Source: JAGHKQ01 sp041920565 (GTDB lineage: Bacteria; Bacillota; Bacilli; Bacillales; Bacillaceae_G). Taken from it: a DNA stretch of 64,000 bases. Below are positions 34,248 through 40,947 of the stretch, piece by piece (within the stretch, counting starts at the first letter, position 1; every line of letters begins with the position of its first letter). The DNA is taken from contig JBHGXS010000071.1 of assembly GCA_041920565.1 (NCBI GenBank), positions 9,611 to 73,610 on the forward strand, read 5' to 3'. Below the pieces are notes generated by a model. The model was not told where the DNA came from. It saw nothing but the letters and a program-made list of their open reading frames with translations, and made no database searches. Both the position numbers and the translations under genes were made by a program.

Positions 34248-34859
34248 ATGGAAAAAGACTTTTTTACCGTTCTCAACGAGCGTACATCAACTCGTTCTTA
34301 TAATCCGGAGAAAGAAATCTCAAAAGAGGAATTAAAAGAATTGCTTCAAGCAGCGATGAAAGCTCCTTCCGCCTGGAACCTGCAGCATTGGAAGTTTTTA
34401 GTGTTTCATGGCAACGAAGCACAGCAAAAATTGCTTCCGATTGCGTACCATCAACAACAAATCTTGGATGCTTCAGCAGTCATTGCAGTATTAGGGGATT
34501 TAGAAGCGGATAAAAACATCGACCCTGTATTCGGCCCTTCCGTTGAAGCAGGATATATGGCGGCAGAAGCGAAAGAACGTTTAGCGCAAAACGTCAAAGG
34601 TGCGTACCAAAATCCACAATATGCACGTGATGCAGCAATGGTGAACGCATCCTTAGCGGCAATGCAGTTCATTTTAGCAGCAAAAGCAAAAGGATGGGAT
34701 ACATGTGCAATCGGCGGCTTCAATCCGCAAGCATTGATGGAAACATTCAATGTATCTTCCCGTTATGTTCCAGTCATGCTGATTACAATCGGAGAAGCAT
34801 CCTTAAAAGGACATCCGACTTCTCGTTTAAGCGTTGAAGATATGGCGGAGTGGGTGTAA
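34248..34859 (+). CDS. FMN-dependent nitroreductase-family protein (YodC-like)
   Basis: This 203-residue protein has the nitroreductase fold signatures RTSTRSYNPEKEISKEEL (FMN phosphate contact, about 11-28), APSAWNLQHWKFLVF (about 39-53) and a C-terminal GWDTCAIGGF (about 148-157). Relatives reduce quinones or nitro compounds with NAD(P)H. The divergent YodB-like repressor and the shared palindrome suggest induction by electrophiles such as quinones, as known for the B. subtilis YodB regulon. GGAGG ribosome site. Confidence 0.85.
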   Translation: MEKDFFTVLNERTSTRSYNPEKEISKEELKELLQAAMKAPSAWNLQHWKFLVFHGNEAQQKLLPIAYHQQQILDASAVIAVLGDLEADKNIDPVFGPSVEAGYMAAEAKERLAQNVKGAYQNPQYARDAAMVNASLAAMQFILAAKAKGWDTCAIGGFNPQALMETFNVSSRYVPVMLITIGEASLKGHPTSRLSVEDMAEWV

Positions 34860-34865
34860 TTACTT

Positions 34866-34898
34866 AAAAAGGACAGAAAATTTTCTGTCCTTTTTTTA
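34866..34898 (+). terminator. Rho-independent terminator
   Basis: 15-bp perfect inverted repeat (AAAAAGGACAGAAAA / complement) with a T run. Confidence 0.9.
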
Positions 34899-34977
34899 TC
34901 AACGCAAACAAAGTGCAGGATTTAAATTAAATTTGTGATTCATTGTACCATACTCACAGCTAATTGCACTAAATTCC

Positions 34978-36210
34978 TTATTTATGCTTTTTCATTCCCA
35001 ATGGCAAGTAATACGATAGATTGTTCGTAATTTGTCCCCCGACCCGGCATCCAATGCTGCTTGCTTTCCCGTTTAATAAAAAGCTGCCGTACATCAGATG
35101 GACGGCTTTTTCTGTTCCGGCAATATTTGCTTTCACTATTGGCAAATCGACGTACTGCTGGTAGACGAACCCGTACTCTTCATAAGATTTATATGCATCT
35201 TCCAACTGTTTTTGCCCAGCTTCATTAAAGATTTCAACCGTATCTCCTTCCCGTCCGAAGATCGGCTTTTTCACGAACGAACGACCCTGTTCTTGAAACC
35301 AATCTGCTTCTAAATATGTAGGTAAAAAATATTTTGCAATCCAATCATGCTCTTCTTCTGTAAAAAATGGGTGCTTTTCTTCATGCAGCCCCCAAATGAC
35401 AGCTTGCACCGCTTTATTTTGCAGTAAAAAGGCTGACGGAGGATTGATGATGACCAGCTTGCCCTGGCATACTATATCCAGCAGCATCCTGCCGATCGGA
35501 GCTCCGGCTTCATCATAATCCAGCAGCAAGCATTCAATCGGAAACGTTTGACGATATAAAATATCGATTTTCCTTCCATATTCATCGTATAGTCCATCCT
35601 GCTCCAACAGCTGCAGCTTTTCTAACGGAACGAACCGTGAATTCCCTCCATACAATTTTTGCAAGTACATTATCGTATATTTATCTTCGATGTTTTCTTC
35701 GTGTGCTGTAAACACTATGTAGGCATCATCCTTTTGCGCTTGCCGCTTTGCGAGCGAGAGTGCCGTTTGAACCGCTCTCCTTAAATGCTCTTCTTCCCCT
35801 TCATTGACATCAAGCACCCCAAACTCCTCACACACTTTTTTATTTACAAAAAACAGTTCCTTAATAAAGGTCGGTGTGTCTGCATTCAACTCCAATACTT
35901 TGAATGCACCTTCGTGTTCCACAAAATCCAATCGGGCAATCACACTTTCATAAAGTGGGGAAGTCAGTCTCAAAAATGAGAGGGATTCCTTTAAATATCC
36001 CATTTCCAACAATGTTTCATCGTCTAATTGCCGAAGAAGCTTCGCTGTTTTAAAAAATAAATGCCCAACTCTGTTTGTTGCTTCTCGGAGGGCCTCCCGC
36101 TTTTCGGCAGTCATCATCGCCACATCATATAAAGCATACGGTTCCCCGTATAAGTCCGGCCAAAACTCCGAAATCTCCTCATAAAATACTGCTCTTTTCT
36201 CTTGTATCAT
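34978..36210 (-). CDS. Glutathionylspermidine synthase-like ATP-grasp protein
   Basis: This 410-residue protein matches the C-terminal synthetase domain of Gsp/YgiC-type enzymes: YGEPYALYDVAMM, ARLDFVEHEGAFKVLELNAD (about 92-111), TPTFIKE, FVKKPIFGREGDTVEIF (about 308-324) and a final SSIGCRVGGQITNNLSYYLP. ATP-grasp residues appear kept, so it should form an amide bond using ATP; Bacillus lacks classical glutathione, so the substrate is open. Its ATG overlaps the stop of the upstream lipoprotein gene (TAATG), giving a coupled pair similar to E. coli ygiB-ygiC. Confidence 0.8.
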   Translation of the reverse strand: MIQEKRAVFYEEISEFWPDLYGEPYALYDVAMMTAEKREALREATNRVGHLFFKTAKLLRQLDDETLLEMGYLKESLSFLRLTSPLYESVIARLDFVEHEGAFKVLELNADTPTFIKELFFVNKKVCEEFGVLDVNEGEEEHLRRAVQTALSLAKRQAQKDDAYIVFTAHEENIEDKYTIMYLQKLYGGNSRFVPLEKLQLLEQDGLYDEYGRKIDILYRQTFPIECLLLDYDEAGAPIGRMLLDIVCQGKLVIINPPSAFLLQNKAVQAVIWGLHEEKHPFFTEEEHDWIAKYFLPTYLEADWFQEQGRSFVKKPIFGREGDTVEIFNEAGQKQLEDAYKSYEEYGFVYQQYVDLPIVKANIAGTEKAVHLMYGSFLLNGKASSIGCRVGGQITNNLSYYLPLGMKKHK

Positions 36211-36521
36211 TATGAACCGCTCACCTTCGAACCTTTCCCAAATCCGCTTTTAAAATTCGGACTTTGGCGATAGTTTTTATAGCTGCTGTCAGCATGCAGC
36301 CCTGCTAAAGTAGAAAACATCCTTCCCGCAAAATAATAATAACCGAAATGCGGAGAGGTTCTGTCATCGCATTCCCATACGCCTTCATCATAATCAAATT
36401 CATAGTCATTGCATTCTAAATCTTCAGGGACAGGCGGCAATGATTCTTGAGATCCGCATCCCGCCACGCTTGCAGCAAAAGCCGTAACGGCACCGGCAAG
36501 CACTTTTTTTGTTTTTCTCAC
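36210..36521 (-). CDS. Putative lipoprotein paired with the Gsp-like enzyme
   Basis: This 103-residue protein starts at GTG after GAGGGACGTTC. It has a short signal with lipobox VAGC (Cys22), then an acidic Cys-containing region LECNDYEFDYDEGVWECDD (about 36-54) and a Gly/Ser-rich basic tail. Similar small lipoproteins (YgiB/DUF1190 in enterobacteria) accompany YgiC-like enzymes. The two conserved cysteines could form a disulfide outside the cell. Function unknown. Confidence 0.65.
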   Translation of the reverse strand: MRKTKKVLAGAVTAFAASVAGCGSQESLPPVPEDLECNDYEFDYDEGVWECDDRTSPHFGYYYFAGRMFSTLAGLHADSSYKNYRQSPNFKSGFGKGSKVSGS

Positions 36522-36650
36522 GAACGTCCCTCCATCCTGTATTTAATTTTGCTTGAAGTGCGATACTATCAAATCAGATAACTTCCAGCTGATAAAAGCT
36601 TTCCTTTATATGATAGTATAGAAGTAATCAATAAAAAAGGAGAATAAAAG

Positions 36651-37112
36651 ATGGAACTCACTTATTTTTTGCTTCGTGATGATGATTCATACGAGCCGTT
36701 ATATACATATAAAGCAGGTTCGATCGACCCGAACGAAATATATGCTCGTCAGCTATGCGAATATTTTGTCGCAAACGGAAAACAGTATGAACTTGCAAGC
36801 AATGAAATGGAACAGCAAACAGAGATGCTGATTGTCAAAGAAATTGGCCCTGCTGTCACTTTGCAGGAAGAACGTATATATCCAAACGAAGGCTTGCGCA
36901 TGGAATTTCGGCAATACAATAGTCCCTCTGATATGCCATTATTGTATACGTTAGAAGTGAATCGGTACGGCCGCGGACATTGGGAACTCATTCGCTACTT
37001 ATTAAAGGACTATGTCGACATTCCCGGCATAGGCATACGAAAACGCGACAGCGCCGAACTGGACGAAGACCGTCATTGTTACGTAATGTATGTAACCCCT
37101 GATACTTATTGA
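36651..37112 (+). CDS. Hypothetical protein
   Basis: This 153-residue soluble acidic protein has no signal or membrane segment. It begins MELTYFLLRDDDSYEPLYTY and contains FVANGKQYELASNEMEQQTE and HWELIRYLLKDYVDIPGIGI. Predicted mixed alpha/beta. AAAAAAGGAGAATAAAAG supplies a strong ribosome site. I do not recognise the family; it is monocistronic. Confidence 0.7.
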   Translation: MELTYFLLRDDDSYEPLYTYKAGSIDPNEIYARQLCEYFVANGKQYELASNEMEQQTEMLIVKEIGPAVTLQEERIYPNEGLRMEFRQYNSPSDMPLLYTLEVNRYGRGHWELIRYLLKDYVDIPGIGIRKRDSAELDEDRHCYVMYVTPDTY

Positions 37113-37179
37113 TGTCTTTTTTGTAATCAATATGATACAATGTTGAAAAAAGATAAAGGATAATAATGGGGGATATAGC

Positions 37180-37398
37180 TTGAGATTCAATCAAAGCTTT
37201 ATGGCGTTATTGTGTTATGCAGTAACTGCTTTGCTTCTATTTTTGATTGGGGATGTTTTTGAAATCAGCTGGCTTCAGCTTCGCAAAGAAACATACTTCC
37301 GGGACGAAGCATTAAAGGAATCTTCATCATCGATGATTCCGTTTCTATTGGCATTGCCGGTATACTTTCTAGTTTCCTATAAAACTAAAAAAATATAA
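37180..37398 (+). CDS. Small two-helix membrane protein
   Basis: This 72-residue protein starts at TTG after AATGGGGGATATAGC. It has two hydrophobic helices (about 7-25 and 50-66) flanking a charged loop LRKETYFRDEALKESSSS. Unrecognised family. A terminator follows. Confidence 0.6.
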   Translation: MRFNQSFMALLCYAVTALLLFLIGDVFEISWLQLRKETYFRDEALKESSSSMIPFLLALPVYFLVSYKTKKI

Positions 37399-37401
37399 GA
37401 C

Positions 37402-37433
37402 AAGGGCGTCTCACATAAGTGAGGCCTTTTTTT
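37402..37433 (+). terminator. Rho-independent terminator
   Basis: GTCTCAC / GTGAGGC hairpin with slight mismatch and seven Ts. Confidence 0.7.
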
Positions 37434-37509
37434 ATGCCTATTTTTCATAACAGCCCGTCCTTTTCCTTTCTATGGGAATATGATAATACTAGAAAGGAGG
37501 GAAATAACC

Positions 37510-37854
37510 ATGTCTCATTATCGTCGACATTCCGACTCCCAACGAAGAAATAAACTAGCAGGGCTAAGCGCTGGAGGTCAAGACACGTTTCAATTCGATC
37601 AAACGTACATTCGAGATTTAAATATCCCTCGTGCATTAGAAAATAACAACGCTTCTTTATACCCTCAACCTAGAAATACAACACTCAGAGGAGCTTCTGA
37701 AAACCTTTCTGACTACAGAATCCCTGATGTAGAAGACGGAATTCTTTCCGATGCTTCATTGGCTGATGATGTGCTGGGAGCTTTTGCTGATGCTCTACGT
37801 ATGCGTTCTTGTCGTTCTGACCGCCGTTCTCGCTCCTCTTTCCGCAGATCCTAG
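37510..37854 (+). CDS. Small Arg/Ser-tailed protein, probable spore protein
   Basis: This 114-residue protein starts at the ATG after AGAAAGGAGGG. It has a basic head MSHYRRHSDSQRRNKLAGLS, a polar middle and a tail SDRRSRSSFRRS. No membrane segment or known domain. Arg/Ser-rich ends are common in Bacillus coat proteins. It is followed 77 bases later by another glycine-rich coat-like protein, suggesting a small spore gene pair. Function inferred only from composition and context. Confidence 0.6.
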   Translation: MSHYRRHSDSQRRNKLAGLSAGGQDTFQFDQTYIRDLNIPRALENNNASLYPQPRNTTLRGASENLSDYRIPDVEDGILSDASLADDVLGAFADALRMRSCRSDRRSRSSFRRS

Positions 37855-37931
37855 TCAAAAATAAAAAATGAGAGTTTTGTCCAATCCTCTATTAGACAAG
37901 TTGAATATTTTATAGCAAGGAGGTGAACATT

Positions 37932-38222
37932 ATGTTCAATTTCGGTGGTTTTCGCGGCGGATATAACGGCTATAACAACTGTAAAGGTTACGATGATGAT
38001 GATTTCGTAGCGGGTGCAGACGAATACAATAAGGGACGCGGCAATGTAAACACTATTGTAAGAGGTTTAGCTCCAGGCCAAGAAGTCGCAGTATGGTTTG
38101 ACTCTTCAGGCTTCATTCGCGCTCAATTCCAAGCATCGCAAGGAAACTTTGTGTTATTTTTAATCGGCGGACGTGTAGTTCGTATCTTAACAAGAGACAT
38201 CAGAGCAATCGCTCTTCTATAG
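37932..38222 (+). CDS. Glycine/aromatic-headed small protein, coat-like
   Basis: This 96-residue protein starts at the ATG eight bases after AGGAGG (an in-frame GTG touches the ribosome site and was rejected). The head MFNFGGFRGGYNGYNNCKGY is Gly/Tyr-rich, then DDDDF. A compact C-terminal beta-rich domain follows: TIVRGLAPGQEVAVWFDSSG then VVRILTRDIRAIALL. The layout suggests a self-assembling surface protein; family not recognised. A strong terminator follows. Confidence 0.6.
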   Translation: MFNFGGFRGGYNGYNNCKGYDDDDFVAGADEYNKGRGNVNTIVRGLAPGQEVAVWFDSSGFIRAQFQASQGNFVLFLIGGRVVRILTRDIRAIALL

Positions 38223-38231
38223 TAGGAACAT

Positions 38232-38265
38232 AAAACGAACAAGGCGGCCTTGTTCGTTTTCTTTT
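38232..38265 (+). terminator. Rho-independent terminator
   Basis: AAAACGAACAAGG / CCTTGTTCGTTTT stem with T-rich tail. Confidence 0.9.
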
Positions 38266-38347
38266 GAAAGAATAAAACTTATAGATCCTTTTATCAAAAG
38301 AAACCCGGCTCGCGCATTACATGCACCAGTCCAGTTTTGGTTGCATA

Positions 38348-38653
38348 TCACAAATCACATGTTTCTTCCACTGTTTGAATAAGCTTTTTCAGTAACTCTA
38401 CTGAAGCTTCCAGCGCCAACGAATAGTAGCGCTGCGTTCCTTTCTGTTCAATGGTTACAAGGTGATTGTCTCTAAGCACTTTCAAATGATGCGAGATAGC
38501 CGGACGGGATAAAGAAGAGTGCTCGGTAATCTCGTTTACGGTCAAGGCATCATGTTGTGCCAAAAGTAAAATAATATCTTGCCGTGCCGTATCGCTTAAC
38601 GCTTGAAACAGTGGAATACATGCACGAAATGTTTCAATTGCCTTTTGCCCCAT
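38348..38653 (-). CDS. ArsR-family winged-helix regulator
   Basis: This 101-residue repressor has the classic fold: LFQALSDTARQDIILLLAQH (about 15-34), then LTVNEITEHSSLSRPAISHH and LKVLRDNHLVTIEQKGTQRY (recognition helix and wing). No metal-binding CxC is present in the usual alpha-3 position, so it is probably not an arsenite or cadmium sensor. AAAGGAG precedes the ATG. It stands alone with a palindrome upstream, suggesting autoregulation. Confidence 0.85.
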   Translation of the reverse strand: MGQKAIETFRACIPLFQALSDTARQDIILLLAQHDALTVNEITEHSSLSRPAISHHLKVLRDNHLVTIEQKGTQRYYSLALEASVELLKKLIQTVEETCDL

Positions 38654-38681
38654 AATGTATTGCTCCTTTGCTTTACATTCA

Positions 38682-38705
38682 ATTCGTTTAAACTTATAAA
38701 CGAAT
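38682..38705. promoter_or_regulatory. Inverted repeat, candidate ArsR operator
   Basis: ATTCGTTTA and TAAACGAAT form perfect 9-bp arms around six bases, 29 bases upstream of the ArsR start. Size and position suit an ArsR-family dimer site. Confidence 0.6.
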
Positions 38706-38799
38706 CGTAGTAAAAAATGGTGAGATTGTCAAGAGAGTATAACTTTTACAAACAAAAACACATGGCTTGTAATTGTATCAAGGCAATATTAAAACTGTA

Positions 38800-38829
38800 A
38801 AAAAAGAGCCGAAATTCGGCTCTTTTTTT
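38800..38829 (-). terminator. Terminator of ptsHI
   Basis: AAAAGAGCCGAA / TTCGGCTCTTTT stem with a T run, overlapping the ptsI stop on the minus strand. Confidence 0.9.
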
Positions 38830-40537
38830 AGATGCTTTGTACAAGCTCCACAACTTCTTCAGCTGTAGACATATTTAACGCTTTTTGTGCTAATTCTTCC
38901 ATTTTTGCTTTGGAAAGCTTGCGGATTTGCGTACGTGCCGGAAGAACGGATGTCGCGCTCATGCTGAACTCGTCTAAACCAAGTCCAATCAGTAACGGAA
39001 TTGCTAACGGATCGCCGCCCATTTCTCCGCACATGCCTGCCCATTTTCCTTCTTTATGCGCAGCGTCGATAACCATCTTCACAAGACGCAAGATAGCCGG
39101 GTTGTATGGCTGATACAAGTAAGATACTTGTTCGTTCATACGGTCCGCTGCCATTGTGTATTGAATTAAGTCGTTTGTTCCGATAGAGAAGAAATCCACT
39201 TCTTTCGCGAATTGGTCGGCAAGCACCGCAGAAGACGGAATTTCCACCATCATTCCTACTTCAATGCTATCAGACACTTGCACGCCGGACGCAACAAGTT
39301 TGTCCTTTTCTTCTAGTAAAATTGCTTTCGCTTGACGGAATTCGTTCAGCGTCGCAATCATCGGGAACATGATTTTCAAGTTTCCGTAGACACTTGCACG
39401 CAATAATGCACGCAATTGTGTGCGGAAGATGTCTTGCTCTTCTAAGCAAAGACGGATTGCACGATACCCTAAGAACGGGTTCATTTCTTTCGGTAAATGT
39501 AAGTATGGCAGTTCTTTGTCACCGCCGATGTCTAACGTACGAACGACAACCGGCTTTCCTTCCATGCGCTCAAGAACGATTTTATAGGCTTCGAATTGCT
39601 CTTCCTCTGTTGGAAGATTGTCGCGGCCCATGTACAAGAATTCTGTACGGTATAAGCCCACGCCTTCTCCACCGTTATCAAGGACGCCTTGCACATCGTT
39701 TGGTGTGCCGATGTTCGCAACAAGCTCTACATGGTGACCGTCTTCTGTTACAGTCGCTTCATTTTTCAGCTTCGCCCATTCCGCTTTTTGCGCTTCAAAC
39801 TGAGCTTTCTTTTCTTCATACTCGCGAAGAACATCCTCAGATGGATTTATGATAACGTTCCCATCTAAACCATCAACGATTACGATGTCACCGTTTTGGA
39901 TTTTTGCGGTTACTTCTTTTGTACCAACAACAGCCGGAATTTCCATTGAGCGAGCCATAATCGCAGAGTGAGACGTGCGTCCGCCGATATCAGTCGTAAA
40001 TCCTTTTGCATATTTACGATTCAACTGAGCAGTATCAGACGGAGTCAAGTCTTCTGCGATAATGATTACTTCTTCGGAAATTGTGCTTGGGTTGGCAAAG
40101 CTCACACCAAGTAAATGAGCTAGTACACGCTTTGTTACGTCACGGATGTCAGCAGCACGTTCCTTCATGTACTCGTTATCCATGCTTTCAAACAAGTTCA
40201 CGAACATCGTTGCTACTTCATCCATTGCAGCTTCTGCGTTAACGTTCTCATTTTGAATTTTATCTTTTACAGGGTTCACAAGCTCCGGATCGTTTAAAAC
40301 TAAAAGATGCGCCTCAAAGATGGCCGCTTTGTCTGCGCCAAGTTCAGCGAAAGCGCGATCTTTAATCGCTTCCAGTTCTGCTTTTGACTTTGCTAAAGCA
40401 GCATCTAAACGAGCGATTTCAGCGCTTGTATCAGCGATTGATTTTTTTTCGATGGTTAAATCAGGGTTTTCTAAACGGAATGCCTTAGCAATGGCAATTC
40501 CGCTAGATGCGGCAATACCCTTGATGTTCAAAGTCAT
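38828..40537 (-). CDS. ptsI: PTS enzyme I (phosphoenolpyruvate-protein phosphotransferase)
   Basis: EI (569 aa, normal length) takes phosphate from PEP and passes it to HPr. The N-terminal domain has the active His190 in GGRTSHSAIMAR. The C-terminal PEP-binding domain shows GVGLYRTEFLYM (about 290-301), RTLDIGGDKELPYL and SIGTNDLIQYTMAADRMN, and ends with the Cys of GMCGEMGGDP. Its ATG overlaps the HPr stop by one base, so ptsHI is a coupled operon. Confidence 0.97.
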   Translation of the reverse strand: MTLNIKGIAASSGIAIAKAFRLENPDLTIEKKSIADTSAEIARLDAALAKSKAELEAIKDRAFAELGADKAAIFEAHLLVLNDPELVNPVKDKIQNENVNAEAAMDEVATMFVNLFESMDNEYMKERAADIRDVTKRVLAHLLGVSFANPSTISEEVIIIAEDLTPSDTAQLNRKYAKGFTTDIGGRTSHSAIMARSMEIPAVVGTKEVTAKIQNGDIVIVDGLDGNVIINPSEDVLREYEEKKAQFEAQKAEWAKLKNEATVTEDGHHVELVANIGTPNDVQGVLDNGGEGVGLYRTEFLYMGRDNLPTEEEQFEAYKIVLERMEGKPVVVRTLDIGGDKELPYLHLPKEMNPFLGYRAIRLCLEEQDIFRTQLRALLRASVYGNLKIMFPMIATLNEFRQAKAILLEEKDKLVASGVQVSDSIEVGMMVEIPSSAVLADQFAKEVDFFSIGTNDLIQYTMAADRMNEQVSYLYQPYNPAILRLVKMVIDAAHKEGKWAGMCGEMGGDPLAIPLLIGLGLDEFSMSATSVLPARTQIRKLSKAKMEELAQKALNMSTAEEVVELVQSI

Positions 40538-40800
40538 TATTCGCCTAAACCTTCTTTTTTCATTGTTTCTTCAATAGCTGCTAATGCTTGAGCCGCATCA
40601 TCACCATTTGCAGTAATTTTGATTTCTGTTCCTTGTTGAATTCCAAGTGACATAACGCCCATGATGGATTTTAAGTTTACAGTTTTTCCGTTGTATTCTA
40701 AGTTGATGTCAGCGCTGAATTTGCTTGCAGTGTTTACTAAAAGAGTAGCCGGACGAGCGTGAATTCCAGAATCAGCAGTAACTTTAAAGATTTTTTCCAT
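40537..40800 (-). CDS. ptsH: Phosphocarrier protein HPr
   Basis: HPr (87 aa) carries the PEP-phosphorylated His14 (GIHARPATLLV) and the regulatory Ser45 (NLKSIMGVMSLG) used by HPr kinase in carbon catabolite control. The start MEKIFKV is placed by GGAGATTGATAGAA; an in-frame TTG upstream is less likely. Promoter, an inverted repeat and a NagR-type operator lie in the 147 bases between it and ptsG. Confidence 0.97.
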   Translation of the reverse strand: MEKIFKVTADSGIHARPATLLVNTASKFSADINLEYNGKTVNLKSIMGVMSLGIQQGTEIKITANGDDAAQALAAIEETMKKEGLGE

Positions 40801-40840
40801 TTCTATCAATCTCCTTTATTTCCATCATTTACAAATTAGG

Positions 40841-40852
40841 TTGTATAGACAA
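40841..40852. promoter_or_regulatory. HutC-type (NagR-like) operator upstream of ptsH
   Basis: Contains GTATAGAC (GTCTATAC on the coding strand), an exact match to the HutC-subfamily core GTMTAKAC, in TTGTCTATACAA. It lies about 20 bases downstream of the -10 and 41 bases before the ptsH start. It shares TTGTCTATACA with the nagA site. Confidence 0.55.
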
Positions 40853-40872
40853 TCACCCTGCACCACTACATT

Positions 40873-40901
40873 ATTTTATACAATAGGTAATGCAGGGTCA
40901 A
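40873..40901 (-). promoter_or_regulatory. Promoter for ptsHI
   Basis: On the minus strand TTGACC, 17-base spacer, TAAAAT. The -35 lies in the loop of an inverted repeat (TAGGTAATG / CATTACCTA, 40884-40913). Confidence 0.65.
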
Positions 40902-40913
40902 CTACATTACCTA
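40884..40913. repeat. Inverted repeat around the ptsH -35
   Basis: Perfect 9-bp arms TAGGTAATG and CATTACCTA separated by 12 bases that hold the -35. It could be a second operator or a hairpin. Confidence 0.5.
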
Positions 40914-40947
40914 CTATAAATTATGAACTTTTTGGGGCGAAATCTTA

